NCBI GenBank assembly: GCA_022818135.1
Contig: JAFMSR010000015.1
Location: 27,761,074-27,825,073 of the forward strand
Length of the DNA: 64,000 nt
Source of the DNA: Saxidomus purpurata
Taxonomy: Eukaryota; Mollusca; Bivalvia; Venerida; Veneridae
Direction: 5' to 3'
The notes under the pieces are model-generated. The model did no database searches. It was not told the origin of the DNA and saw only the letters and a list, made by a program, of their open reading frames with translations. A program made the translations under genes and the position numbers. Positions 49,901-54,559 of this stretch are shown here, piece by piece. Positions within the stretch are counted from its first letter, which is position 1. Every line of letters begins with the position of its first letter.

Positions 49901-50676
49901 TTGGACTCAAACAGGCTACTGATACACATAACTCGCATAAATTTAAGGAAATCCACTGATATGTCAAGAATGTGAATGAACTTTTGACATTGGAATTGAT
50001 ATCTCCTTAACTTACATGATTACACGTGCATGTATCACTCATAATGTATTGATATGATTGTGATTGCATAATTGCATAATTCGTGTTTAAATGTAAGATA
50101 TTGAGAAAAACGATTTATCTCTTATCATATAAGTTAGTAATTAGATGATAAAACAGTTAGTTCATGCTTGTATTTGGGAACAGTCAAAATTATTGTCAAT
50201 CGGTATCAGGGAAGACAAAAGGTTTCACTGTAACTTATCATAACACACATGAAATAACTGTATAATGTTTTATAAGATTTCCACTGTTTTCGTAAAACCC
50301 AGAGTGAAGACATGTAATTTAAAATTTCAAGTTGACTTTTCTGTCGTAAGAAAGTGTTTAATTCTAACAAAAGAGGCGTTTTACGTCTTTGATTTTTATT
50401 TATCGCTGAAGAATATTGCCATGTATTCATCGATAAAATGAAGACTTTTAATTATGGTCCCCTACGTCTTTCGTTCATTTGAAAAATACAATTTCTTGTA
50501 TTTTGGATTTACAAAACATGTGTTAGTGAACAGATTACTCATTTATCATCACGAAGACTGTTTTCCTTTTTCTTATAAACTATGAATATAATTCTATGAA
50601 ATATGTTGAAGACACCAACATACCCCTCTGTAGAAACGACAGCTAACGACAACACCAGTAAGAGAACCAAGACCAT
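1040..50676 (-). CDS. Thioester-containing protein (alpha-2-macroglobulin/CD109/TEP family), 31 exons, 3' end outside window
   Basis: Secreted thioester protein of the A2M superfamily; members trap proteases or covalently tag targets outside the cell. Seen: 31 exons on the minus strand, all with AG acceptors and GT (once GC) donors and compatible phases, giving about 1,023 codons with no stop. Order: signal peptide (residues 1-18), MG1-MG5 (about 18-520), first half of MG6, basic linker in the bait position (about 568-675), [17 protein letters not shown]7 exons, GCGEQ (Cys905-Gln908) and half the thioester domain. His1019 in GRIIHTQMQ matches the catalytic histidine position of C3 and C4B. 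No cysteine-rich anaphylatoxin domain is present, so it is a CD109/TEP/A2M type rather than complement C3. Introns reach 6.5 kb and are full of transposons, yet no exon is broken. The rest of the thioester domain, CUB and MG8 lie left of the window. Exon 12 has two possible acceptors, 9 nt apart. Confidence 0.95.
1372..1453 (-). CDS. TEP exon 30: thioester domain
   Basis: 82 nt, phase 1 to 2, containing [18 protein letters not shown], the 'GyQrqL.y.h.DGSysaFG..d..Gs.W' signature. The clean join to exon 29 confirms the GC-AG intron. Confidence 0.96.
1770..1850. repeat. Fragment of 'cacagtgaccttgatcttggtc' bivalve repeat
   Basis: The stretch resembles the 'caaggtcacagtgacc' repeats at 20.4 and 41.3 kb. 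It is short and degraded, inside the intron between exons 29 and 30. Confidence 0.4.
2009..2185 (-). CDS. TEP exon 29: thioester motif GCGEQ
   Basis: 177 nt, phase 1 to 1, containing [20 protein letters not shown], the intact thioester site (Cys905-Gly-Glu-Gln908) that forms an internal Cys-Gln bond in active family members. It ends at a GC donor, AG|GCAAGT. Confidence 0.97.
2585..2726 (-). CDS. TEP exon 28: end of MG7 into CUB
   Basis: 142 nt, phase 0 to 1, beginning [16 protein letters not shown] (family 'PEGv.......vdl') and ending with a strand around [14 protein letters not shown]. Confidence 0.93.
3681..3824 (-). CDS. TEP exon 27: MG7
   Basis: 144 nt, phase 0 to 0, reading [20 protein letters not shown] and continuing [20 protein letters not shown], the 'I.P...G...i.v.A.s....D.v...l.V' pattern. 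The acceptor is TTTTTAAG, an unusual AAG. Donor GTAAGA. Confidence 0.88.
4160..4505. repeat. Degraded bivalve repeat
   Basis: Contains 'gacattgaccttgacttcagtagagatcatctactcagtaagacc' type sequence and ends 'acggacagatggacgacgg', as in the copies at 20.4 and 41.3 kb. Confidence 0.5.
4608..4667 (-). CDS. TEP exon 26: MG7, 60 nt
   Basis: Reads [20 protein letters not shown] between a TTTTCAG acceptor and donor GTAAAA. Phase 0 to 0. It sits where the family has 'v.V.l..s..f'. Confidence 0.75.
5743..5856 (-). CDS. TEP exon 25: MG7
   Basis: 114 nt, phase 0 to 0, containing [20 protein letters not shown] and [10 protein letters not shown], the 'kpFFv.l.lPysviRgE.f.l...vfNY' signature. The RT homology of a truncated LINE ends roughly 30-40 bp upstream of its acceptor. 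Confidence 0.95.
5880..9080 (-). mobile_element. Non-LTR retrotransposon (LINE) with ORF1, endonuclease and truncated RT
   Basis: Read on the minus strand: ORF1-like protein (9,078-8,100) with a Gln/Pro-rich start, a short coiled region ([19 protein letters not shown]) and a transposase-22-like segment ([17 protein letters not shown]). Then an APE-type endonuclease (about 7,990-6,850: [23 protein letters not shown]). Then RT (about 6,316-5,880: [20 protein letters not shown]), which stops abruptly before the YxDD box. Many frameshifts and stops, so it is dead. It may belong to the same superfamily as the fragments at 9.4, 29.5 and 45.5 kb. Confidence 0.85.
7477..7710 (+). mobile_element. Short retroelement 3' fragment nested in the LINE, with 8-bp target duplication
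   Basis: A 234-bp insert ending in aataaagcttttattattatt splits the endonuclease frame. It is flanked by ATTAACAT at 7,469-7,476 and 7,711-7,718. Joining across it restores the order TDVN then [12 protein letters not shown]. Confidence 0.75.
9216..9333 (-). CDS. TEP exon 24: VPDSITSW motif
   Basis: 118 nt, phase 2 to 0, reading [18 protein letters not shown] and then [18 protein letters not shown]. 'vPDtITsW..safa.s...Glgv' is a family signature. Donor GTGAGT. Confidence 0.96.
9401..9835 (+). mobile_element. LINE ORF2 C-terminal fragment
   Basis: Contains [20 protein letters not shown] followed by RYRN and [18 protein letters not shown], a C-terminal zinc-knuckle-like region also found at 29.5 and 45.4 kb. 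5' truncated. Confidence 0.75.
9990..12925 (+). mobile_element. CR1/L2-like LINE relic, plus strand, interrupted by a hairpin element
   Basis: Pieces in order: endonuclease end (ISDHKPVCM, 10,130), linker ([14 protein letters not shown], 10,560), RT ([18 protein letters not shown], 11,020; [10 protein letters not shown], 11,600) and C-terminal domain ([20 protein letters not shown], 12,310; YLSNLLIND, 12,450). The 3' end has a (TTGAA)-like tail near 12,905. Multiple frameshifts and stops. A hairpin element lies within the RT part at 11,183. Confidence 0.85.
11183..11510. mobile_element. Hairpin-forming element, copy 1 (head TTAATTAAGAAATAAT)
   Basis: Starts with the 16-nt head shared with copies at 16,689, 28,331, 52,101 (partial head) and 63,732. 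Inverted arms of about 60 nt centre near 11,258 (TACGAGTGC.. / ..GCACGAGTG). A second TGTATTTTATCG block lies near 11,470. It interrupts the LINE RT. Confidence 0.7.
12996..13280 (+). mobile_element. tRNA-derived SINE
   Basis: The head resembles RNA polymerase III A and B boxes: 'cagtggttagggcg' and, about 35 bp later, 'gggttcgaatctc'. A non-tRNA body follows. It does not fold as a full tRNA, so I call it a SINE. Confidence 0.7.
13282..15180. other. Intronic stretch without recognised features
   Basis: AT-rich sequence with several short ORFs that match nothing I recognise, and scattered ACGTCA/CACGTG-type words near 14,850-14,960. No exon signals fitting the TEP gene. Confidence 0.4.
15249..15388. 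repeat. Imperfect inverted repeat (hairpin element)
   Basis: Left arm begins GGAATACTATAACAGTTGGT and runs to a GTATCTTTT block; the right arm is its near complement, ending ACTATAGTATTCC-like sequence at 15,388. Arms about 42 nt, loop about 55 nt. Confidence 0.7.
15865..15934 (-). CDS. TEP exon 23: FPETWIW motif
   Basis: 70 nt, phase 1 to 2, containing [16 protein letters not shown]. 'FPETWlW' is a diagnostic motif of the A2M/TEP family, just after the bait region. Acceptor GTTTACAG, weak donor GTGATT. Confidence 0.95.
16689..17450. mobile_element. Dispersed repeat with hairpin head, copy 2
   Basis: Head TTAATTAAGAAATAAT, then a hairpin (16,689-16,837) with arms CTTGGAGTGCTTTATCGAAA / TTTCGATAAAGCACTCCAAG. 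A shared downstream body (for example AGTCGGAAGGAG and TCCATGTCCGAAACTCCGCC) is also present at 28.3-29.15 kb. No ORF of note. Confidence 0.8.
18350..18450. repeat. Hairpin: GGTAACTG..CGGGAAC / GTTCCCG..CAGTTACC
   Basis: Inverted arms around 'gaggctctgtcgag' with outer TCTGTCA / TGACAGA. A related hairpin with the same loop wording occurs at 52,530-52,620. Confidence 0.7.
18590..19260. repeat. Tandem repeat, about 145-bp monomer, four units
   Basis: Each unit contains 'caataactctgtaatt', 'cactgcacttcctctc', 'gcttgaccattgtatgaagt' and 'caagttatgctccggacaag'. Unit spacing is about 141, 209 and 145 bp, the middle one enlarged by an extra block. Confidence 0.8.
19262..19353. repeat. (CCGA)n microsatellite
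   Basis: Interrupted CCGA/CGAC tetranucleotide run directly after the 145-bp tandem repeat. It creates spurious Arg-Pro-Thr-Asp or Gly-Arg-Ser-Val frames. Confidence 0.95.
19738..19784. repeat. (TTC)n microsatellite
   Basis: About 13 CTT/TTC trinucleotides with one interruption. Confidence 0.95.
20390..20885. repeat. Bivalve interspersed repeat (gtcaaggtcacagtgacc / gagcgatactggcccttttgggcc)
   Basis: Repeated 'aggtcaaggtcacagtgacc' blocks at 20,613 and 20,756, and the end sequence 'agagcgatactggcccttttgggcc'. The same family lies in opposite orientation at 41.3 kb. Confidence 0.7.
21196..21213 (-). CDS. TEP exon 22: 18-nt microexon
   Basis: Adds QFPTPG. Acceptor TTACGATTAG, donor GTAAGTA. 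Phase 1 to 1. Its last bases (CCTG) resemble those of the previous microexon (CCCG), and both encode TPG. Confidence 0.6.
21354..22641 (+). mobile_element. Mariner-like DNA transposon relic
   Basis: 1,288 bp between imperfect terminal inverted repeats (TGAGGGGTATTCAAAAAGTT.. and its complement ending ..AATAACCCTCT), flanked by TA at 21,352 and 22,642. Broken transposase pieces on the plus strand: [50 protein letters not shown]. The usual GDETW aspartate reads GGGTW, and stops are frequent, so it is inactive. Confidence 0.85.
22844..22858 (-). CDS. TEP exon 21: 15-nt microexon
   Basis: Adds TYTPG (QTYTPG after exon 20). Acceptor TTATTTTCCAG, donor GTAAGTA. Phase 1 to 1. Skipping it keeps the frame. 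Confidence 0.6.
23768..23788 (-). CDS. TEP exon 20: 21-nt microexon
   Basis: Adds VVIPWSG. Good acceptor (AAATTTCAG) and donor GTAAGT. Phase 1 to 1, a multiple of three. Confidence 0.65.
23883..23985. repeat. 34-bp tandem repeat, about three units
   Basis: 'cacctagatagaaataaatcatttatat' begins at 23,889, 23,923 and 23,957, a spacing of 34 bp. Confidence 0.85.
25691..25727 (-). CDS. TEP exon 19: 37-nt bait-region exon
   Basis: Reads [12 protein letters not shown] and changes phase from 0 to 1, which the following microexons need. Strong donor GTAAGT. The acceptor (AACACAG) has a poor pyrimidine tract and an in-frame stop lies just upstream. Moderately sure. Confidence 0.65.
26270..26341 (-). 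CDS. TEP exon 18: bait-region exon with dibasic site
   Basis: 72 nt, phase 0 to 0, reading [20 protein letters not shown] and DVYI. Acceptor GATTTCAG, donor GTACGT. The other two frames stop. The KR pair could be a cleavage site. Confidence 0.78.
26935..27377. mobile_element. Hairpin element with long inverted arms
   Basis: The core 27,241-27,377 is a near-perfect palindrome: about 66-nt arms (GCTAACGAACGTTTTTTCGT.. / ..ACGAAAAAACGTGCGTTAAC) around a 3-nt turn (TAA). Upstream 26,960-27,020 holds related ACACGAGACAAAACGTGTGTTAAC sequence, suggesting a larger element. Confidence 0.75.
27636..27698 (-). CDS. TEP exon 17: basic bait-region exon
   Basis: 63 nt, phase 0 to 0, reading [20 protein letters not shown] and V, after a T-rich acceptor and before donor GTACGT. 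With exon 16 it creates a KKR run, a plausible protease-sensitive stretch (inference). Confidence 0.78.
28331..29155. mobile_element. Dispersed repeat with hairpin head, copy 3
   Basis: Homologous along its length to 16,689-17,450. Head TTAATTAAGAAATAAT, hairpin 28,331-28,523 with arms CTTGGAGTGCATTATCGAAA / TTTCGATAAAGCACTCCAAG, and the body ending near TCCATGTCCGAAACTCCGCC. Confidence 0.8.
29210..29800 (-). mobile_element. LINE C-terminal fragment
   Basis: Minus-strand translation gives [20 protein letters not shown] and [15 protein letters not shown], broken by stops. Same C-terminal type as at 9.4 and 45.4 kb. Confidence 0.6.
30103..30180 (-). CDS. TEP exon 16: start of the bait/linker region
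   Basis: 78 nt, phase 0 to 0, reading [20 protein letters not shown] and LINSKK. Strong donor GTAAGT. The sequence is not conserved, as expected in the bait-type linker inserted in MG6. Confidence 0.85.
30608..30757 (-). CDS. TEP exon 15: MG6 first half
   Basis: 150 nt, phase 0 to 0, reading [20 protein letters not shown] and then a segment with [19 protein letters not shown]. This fits the 'l.......pg..v.l.v.a.p.S.vgl.avD.svl.l' strand pair. Sequon NTT. Confidence 0.92.
30983..31177 (-). CDS. TEP exon 14: MG5
   Basis: 195 nt, phase 0 to 0. It begins [20 protein letters not shown] and contains [20 protein letters not shown], matching the 's.G.i........f.i.vt.dMaP.arllvYy...gE' pattern of the family. 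Confidence 0.95.
31270..31575 (-). repeat. Degenerate 22-24-bp satellite, reverse orientation block
   Basis: Repeats of the type 'tttcgacattcgctcatttacttttt' on the plus strand. Its complement forms the block to the right, so the two make a large inverted array. Confidence 0.8.
31576..32770 (+). repeat. Degenerate 22-24-bp satellite, forward orientation block
   Basis: Dozens of diverged copies of 'gcgaatgtcgaaaaagtaaatg'. Within the first intron after TEP exon 13. A non-repeat island lies near 32,170-32,370. Long Phe/Ser/Thr-rich frames on the minus strand are by-products. Confidence 0.85.
33654..33719 (-). CDS. TEP exon 13: start of MG5
   Basis: 66 nt, phase 0 to 0, reading [20 protein letters not shown] and FE, the 'vGe.v.l.v.s' opening of MG5. 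The 33-bp minisatellite ends about 140 bp upstream of its acceptor. Confidence 0.9.
33862..36236. repeat. 33-bp minisatellite, about 72 copies
   Basis: Unit ATCACTTTCCTCGCCGGTAG + TCTAACAGTAAAT, 33 bp. Main variants are TAAATATCAC, TAAATAACAC, TAAATATCAT and CAGCAAAT. The 33-bp period is divisible by three, so the minus strand stays open as an 11-residue repeat ([11 protein letters not shown]) for hundreds of codons. It lies in the intron between TEP exons 12 and 13. No start context or splice site joins it to the gene, so I treat it as non-coding. Confidence 0.97.
36730..36756 (-). CDS. TEP exon 12: 27-nt exon (or 36 nt)
   Basis: Reads MYSEKTKTG before donor GTAAGT. A CAG acceptor gives start 36,756; an AAG nine bases upstream would add LIQ and start at 36,765. 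Both keep phase 0. CAG is preferred because a CTAAC-like branch sequence lies about 22 nt upstream of it. This is the least secure splice choice in the macroglobulin half. Confidence 0.65.
36990..38225. other. Intron with no recognised features
   Basis: AT-rich sequence. No exon, transposon domain or tandem repeat recognised between the short exon 12 and exon 11. Confidence 0.4.
38232..38459 (-). CDS. TEP exon 11: MG4
   Basis: 228 nt, phase 0 to 0. It begins [20 protein letters not shown] and carries [16 protein letters not shown], the 't...G.a.f.l..p' strand of MG4. It has the same length as exon 10. Donor GTAAGA. Confidence 0.93.
38465..39955. other. Intron with no recognised features
   Basis: Only a small CCGGTTA-type inverted motif near 38,868-38,935 (ttaaccggttat / gtaaccggttat) stands out. 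Confidence 0.4.
39962..40189 (-). CDS. TEP exon 10: MG3 to MG4
   Basis: 228 nt, phase 0 to 0, beginning [14 protein letters not shown] and ending [10 protein letters not shown], the 'yrPGlpy' start of MG4. Donor GTAAGC. Confidence 0.95.
40514..40604 (-). CDS. TEP exon 9: MG3
   Basis: 91 nt, phase 2 to 0, reading [18 protein letters not shown] and then a segment ending FQLSKE. It contains one Cys and an NCT sequon. Acceptor TTTCTTTTCAG. Confidence 0.9.
40861..40940. repeat. (GT)n microsatellite
   Basis: Nearly pure GT dinucleotides, the longest block near 40,905-40,938, with a few interruptions. Spurious Val-Cys and Thr-His frames result. Confidence 0.95.
41308..41998. repeat. Bivalve interspersed repeat (acaagagggacgagatggccc)
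   Basis: Begins with 'acaagagggacgagatggccctatatcgctc', has several 'tgacctagaaatcattga...gacaaacattttgacc' modules spaced about 120-130 bp, and ends 'gaacggacagatagacgacggg'. Its end matches, inverted, the end of the repeat at 20.4 kb. Confidence 0.75.
42000..43440. other. Intron with no recognised features
   Basis: AT-rich. No exon fitting the TEP chain and no recognised repeat. Confidence 0.4.
43443..43527 (-). CDS. TEP exon 8: start of MG3
   Basis: 85 nt, phase 1 to 2, reading [20 protein letters not shown] and ending LPIDIKAR. The YILPKF junction created with exon 7 is a family hallmark, which supports both splice sites. Confidence 0.95.
44039..44078 (-). CDS. TEP exon 7: 40-nt end of MG2
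   Basis: Reads [13 protein letters not shown], the 'f.V.kYvLPkF' transition into MG3. Phase 0 to 1. Acceptor AATTCCAG, donor GTACGT. Confidence 0.88.
44241..44366 (-). CDS. TEP exon 6: MG2
   Basis: 126 nt, phase 0 to 0, reading [20 protein letters not shown] and ending [11 protein letters not shown]. This matches the family pattern 'I.Dp.gn.i..w......G.f...f.Ls..p..G.W.i.v'. Donor GTAGTT is weak but the frame closes. Confidence 0.92.
45065..45135 (-). CDS. TEP exon 5: MG2
   Basis: 71 nt, phase 1 to 0, reading [19 protein letters not shown] and TITIK. This is the 'VkfRv..l.p' strand of MG2. A LINE fragment begins about 55 bp upstream of its acceptor. Confidence 0.92.
45190..46140 (-). mobile_element. 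LINE fragment (RT plus C-terminal domain)
   Basis: Minus strand: RT (45,979-45,689) with [35 protein letters not shown] and [15 protein letters not shown], then a gap and the C-terminal region (45,551-45,207) with [18 protein letters not shown] and [15 protein letters not shown]. No intact ORF. It lies in the intron between TEP exons 4 and 5. Confidence 0.85.
46217..46370 (-). CDS. TEP exon 4: end of MG1 and start of MG2
   Basis: 154 nt, phase 0 to 1. It reads [19 protein letters not shown] and then [16 protein letters not shown], matching the conserved 'vQTDKp.YkpGq.V' start of MG2 in A2M-family proteins. Donor GTAAAC. Confidence 0.95.
46535..47460. mobile_element. Non-autonomous TIR element flanked by TTAA
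   Basis: Perfect 16-nt inverted ends: TTAAGGGGGGTCACTG at 46,535-46,550 and CAGTGACCCCCCTTAA at 47,445-47,460. No transposase ORF inside. If TTAA is the target duplication, this is a piggyBac-type preference with 12-bp TIRs. It lies in the intron between TEP exons 3 and 4. Confidence 0.8.
47721..47746 (-). CDS. TEP exon 3: 26-nt short exon in MG1
   Basis: Joins exon 2 to exon 4 as GGPETINVD, entering in phase 1 and leaving in phase 0. Acceptor ATATTTCAG, strong donor GTAAGT. Without it the frame between exons 2 and 4 does not close. Confidence 0.85.
48593..48753 (-). CDS. TEP exon 2: MG1 domain
   Basis: Enters in phase 2 and leaves in phase 1 (161 nt, residues about 18-71). It reads [18 protein letters not shown] and on through [20 protein letters not shown], the usual N-terminal macroglobulin domain of TEPs. 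Acceptor TTTTAG, donor GTAATT. One N-glycosylation sequon (NNS). Confidence 0.93.
48760..50610. other. First coding intron: no recognised features
   Basis: AT-rich, no exon or transposon signature recognised. Confidence 0.4.
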
Positions 50677-50698
50677 CTCGTTAATGCATTTATTCCAT
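50624..50698 (-). CDS. TEP exon 1: short leader plus signal peptide
   Basis: The start ATG is at 50,676 and opens a hydrophobic signal peptide, [18 protein letters not shown], typical of secreted proteins. The donor is GTATGT after 50,624, leaving phase 2. A pyrimidine-rich AG (TTTTCTTTCAG) ends at 50,699, so the 22 nt from 50,698 to 50,677 are probably 5' UTR behind a 5'-UTR intron. I chose this ATG because the two ATGs just upstream are each followed by a stop after one further codon. Confidence 0.85.
50677..50698 (-). promoter_or_regulatory. Two tandem two-codon upstream ORFs before the TEP start codon
   Basis: Reading the minus strand from the inferred acceptor: ATG GAA TAA, then at once ATG CAT TAA, then CGAG and the main ATG. 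Two minimal start-stop units sit within 22 nt of the true start. Such uORFs can lower translation or force reinitiation; that role is inference. Confidence 0.5.
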
Positions 50699-50704
50699 CT
50701 GAAA

Positions 50705-52095
50705 GAAAATAAAACAGTCATTTTTTCTATTTTTACAACAATGTTTTTTTTTTCAAAATTAGCAGTTTTCTGGATGTAAACGTAAAAGTAACACTGTTTT
50801 CATAAATTCATCTATGACGTATAAATGACTTGACATATCGATACATCAGTGCGTTAATTTTCGTTTTTCACATTATTATTTACACAATTAGTATATTAAC
50901 AAGAACATATAACAACATTAGTACTATGCTACTGACTTCCTTAACATATGAAAGCCGTTGCCTGATTCTATTTTACAAAGGTGTGGCCGAAAACAGCCAA
51001 TCATACATTTACGAATAAATTAAACGTGACAACAATTGTCAACGAACATTTCCAAAGATAAAAGGAGAAGGGACATTATCACTATAAACCAATTGTTCCA
51101 ATTTACAAGATTTTCTAATATGGATGCAACTAGAATATTAACAATTTGTGTGGTAGGAAAGCTGAGCAGTGCATGCAAAACAATACAGAATTACATAACA
51201 TCTTTGAATGTTTGTTTCATGTCTGTTTTTATTAATTTCTTCCGTTCTTTCCCTGTGTTTTATAGCATTATTTCTGTCTGCGGGACGCAGTCTCCTATAT
51301 TTACATGAATATCACTTTTTTAGTAGAGTGCTATGCATAAATACTAAATAAAGATAAATACCATGTATGTTAACGATAATTCTGATTAAAGCTTTACGGT
51401 TACGGAACTTACTGATTATGATAACAATGGCAATTCAGCTTCAAAATCATCATCTTAGAAGGGTTTTACAGAAAAATAATCACTATTCATACTAAACTGA
51501 CATCAAACTGTGGTTAAGCAGTTAAAAGAAGGCATTAGTAAACGATTTATTAATCCGTCGAATTTCCATGAAAGTTTTAACACAAAAAAGACTGTTTACT
51601 AACTTACGAACGTCGTGTCCAAGCGGCGAATACTTTGTAATTAAAATATCCTTGGTGGGAACTAGCCAGTTGCGAAGAGATAAGGTTTTGAGACGTGAAA
51701 ACAGATATTATTTAGAGTGAGCAAGTTGAATTAAGTTTACACTGATATAGTAAGTCGAATTTTAGCTTAATGAAAAAAACAACACTTTTATTCGTTTGAA
51801 AGTTGTTATGGAAGCAACGGACCAAAATCTGATGCATATAATTTATTTGCATATACTAAATTAACTCATACATATAGAAGAACTATGAGGGGCGTCGTGA
51901 GATTCATTCTTTGGACTCCATTTCGATTGTGAGTTTGAGTTGCCGGTATTTGGAATACATGAAATATCTTGATTTAACTTTCAGTCATGACGGTACTTAG
52001 CACACATATATCTAACATTGTTTCGGCAGCTTCAAAGGTCTTAGGGTCAATGCGAATGCATAAATTCAAAGTCAGTATTAAAACACTTAATCAAA
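50705..52095. other. Region 5' of the TEP start exon
   Basis: Would contain the 5'-UTR intron, non-coding first exon and promoter of the TEP gene. I cannot identify any of these with confidence. Confidence 0.3.
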
Positions 52096-52100
52096 CATAC

Positions 52101-52410
52101 TTAAGAAATAATAATGCCCTGTATTTTTCGTTTAATAGGAATCGGATGCGGTAATTAAATCACGAGGCGTGCCGGTGTTAATTTTCCTCGAATGCTGACT
52201 GTATTTTATTAAACGATAAATACTGAGATGCTTTATTTTTCGATTCTAACACGAAATAGTCTTTGAAAGATCCCGAACTATGTTCGACGCGTAGCAACAT
52301 TCCATAGTAATTACAAGCACGGAATGGATTGGACGCGTGCGATATTACCCCACGTTTTGCCCGTGGAAAACGTGATGTATTTTATCGTTAAATAATGTTG
52401 CTTCTTTTCC
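52101..52410. mobile_element. Hairpin element, copy 4
   Basis: Head TTAAGAAATAATAAT, then GTATTTTTCGTTTAATAGG and AATTAAATCACGAGGCG, facing GACTGTATTTTATTAAACGA. Closest to the copy at 63,732: both share AACACGAA.TAGTCTTT and CGAACTATGTTCGAC. Confidence 0.7.
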
Positions 52411-52529
52411 TCTATTTTTAGAAGTTAAGAGTATGCGTCAATAATTTGGGACAACTGCACCATTTATAAAAACAAATATTCTCGAAAAAGTGCAGTACGA
52501 TGCTTTAAGAATTTTTCACTGGTTGCACG

Positions 52530-52620
52530 TGCAGATAAGAATATCTGGCTCGAGGGTAACTGTTTTCGCGTAACGAGGTTCTGTCGAGTTACCGCAAAAA
52601 TAGTTACCCGTGTGCAAGAA
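52530..52620. repeat. Hairpin related to the one at 18.4 kb
   Basis: GGGTAACTGTTTTCGCG..AACGAGGTTCTGTCGAGTT..CGC.AAAATAGTTACCC, with the same 'gaggttctgtcgag' loop wording as at 18,395. Confidence 0.65.
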
Positions 52621-52850
52621 TGCCTGAATCGTTACCGGGTGAACAAGATCCGTCTCTATTGGGGAAACTTCTAAAAGAAATACGATGGGTGTCTCTTACA
52701 AACAGACGTGAAATTCAAAAGCTCACCTTTTTTCATAAATTAAAATATGGCAACCTTACAGATTATTTGAGAGAACTTTTCCGTGCTTATAAAACTTTTT
52801 CAGGCTCTTTCGAGTTTCATGTTCAAACTCTGGATCAATAAAATGTTGTT
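52620..52850 (+). mobile_element. LINE C-terminal tail fragment
   Basis: Reads KEIRWVSLTNRREIQKLTFF and HKLKYGNLTDYLRELF. The pattern 'W.sL..RR...kl..fyKi..g..P.YL' is typical of the C-terminal end of CR1/L2-type LINEs. Confidence 0.65.
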
Positions 52851-52974
52851 ACATTTTATAAGTTCTTTATAAAGTGTGTCAAACAAGTTTTCTGTTACTA
52901 TTTTGAAAGACTTTTTAAACTATAGCTGTTTTGTTTCTTATTATAAACGGCACTAAAAGTTTAATGGCTATATT

Positions 52975-53140
52975 CAGAGTCGTCACTCGAACTCCACCTC
53001 GACTCATACTCGGGAAAGGCTTCCTTGAGGGATGCTCAAGGACGCCTCAAGTAAGGTGAACTCGAGTGACTAATTGGTATTCATAGTCAAAAGTCATCCT
53101 TGACTTTCTCGAGGAAGGTTTGGGGCGTTAATCACCCGAA
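52975..53140. repeat. Inverted repeat around CTCGAGTGAC / GTCACTCGA
   Basis: 'gtcgtcactcgaactccacctcga' at 52,981 is mirrored by 'aaggtgaactcgagtgac' ending at 53,070. Similar wording recurs near 54,440-54,560, so 52.97-54.56 kb could be one element. This is weakly supported. Confidence 0.4.
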
Positions 53141-53970
53141 TCAAATCTTTTAACAATTGATTCATACATAAATATGGAATACACATTGTCATGACAGTTT
53201 AAAGATTGTGTATCGATCGATTCCTTTCCCGCTCTTCAAGAAGTAAACCTAAAAGCAGAGATTTTGATCAGCGATCATGGTGGATAGATTTTAACAGAAA
53301 GGACTTAAAATATTCTAATTTATCTAAACAAAAAAAATAAGAATAGTTTTTTTTAAGTTGATTTTCGTTTACGTAACATATGATCTGATTTGAAAATCAA
53401 TGTTCTTGGATGTAACCGCATCAGTCATCACTTATCTTTATTTAAAAGTAGAGAAAGCTTAATTGAATGTGTCGCTCTACTGACGCCATTTGCAGATCAC
53501 TGTTTTACTGTGTACTGGCTAGGCATTGGTGCTTTATAAAAGATATCAATGCACTTTAATACTTAAAAATGGCTTAACTTATAAGATCAGTACCTGGCCC
53601 TACAAGAAAGCATTTGTTTCATTGCAACTGTCTCACAGTATTTTTTACTTATTCAAGGTTTTGTCTGTCAAGACATTATTATATGTAATTGACCCTTTGA
53701 TTTTTGGTTGAGTATATTTTAGCTCAATTACGCACAAGTTCTCTTCTTAGCTTATAGTTATCGCTCTCGAGACACCATACTTGGCCGAACCTATCCTTGT
53801 TAGAGAGTTGAGATTTTCATATCTGGTCACAGTTACAGCTGGAAAACTGAGACCCTGTGGCATAAAAATGTTTTGGTCTAGGACTTTGCAGTGGCCTAAG
53901 TGTTGAACGCGGAACCTTTAAGTTGCGAATCGAATGTCGTAATCAGCACCAATGAGGCCCACACGTTTAG

Positions 53971-53973
<3 letters not shown>

Positions 53974-54004
<31 letters not shown>
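53974..54004. repeat. (GA)n microsatellite
   Basis: About 15 pure GA units. Confidence 0.95.
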
Positions 54005-54008
<4 letters not shown>

Positions 54009-54559
54009 GAAGAACGAACGAGGTGTCTCTGGGATCGGGGTGAGTTTGGTGCGCTGCGACAAAATTTTAATACCATGCAGGAATCCCTGTGCTAATATGT
54101 ACAATTTAGCAAGATACACTTTAAATCGGAAATAAAACAGAGAGATTAATTATACTGTTGTTCCTGATCGTGCAATGTTTATTTGTCTATAGTTTTCTTT
54201 ATTATAGCGAATGTTGAAAAATCTGCGGAATTTGTCTAGGGTGAGTTTTTGTCTAAAATTGTTTTTGCCTACTGAGGTTTTTTCTTTTTTAAGTACTAGT
54301 ATTTTTTTAGAAGAATTCCACATCTTAAAATCTCAAGGGTTGCCTCTGTCCCTAAAACTATTCATGGCTACGGACCTATACAACTTCATCTATTTTATGC
54401 AATTGTCAATTTTCACTGGAGTCTTTCAAAATGACACCTTGAGTGCAGCTCGAGGAAGCCTTTCGCTCCTCGAAATTCTGTCCTTACCGAGGTCTCGACC
54501 CTTCCTTACGTTTAGACCAACCTCCTCATGGTCACCCTTCCCGATTAGGTAATTTCTGT

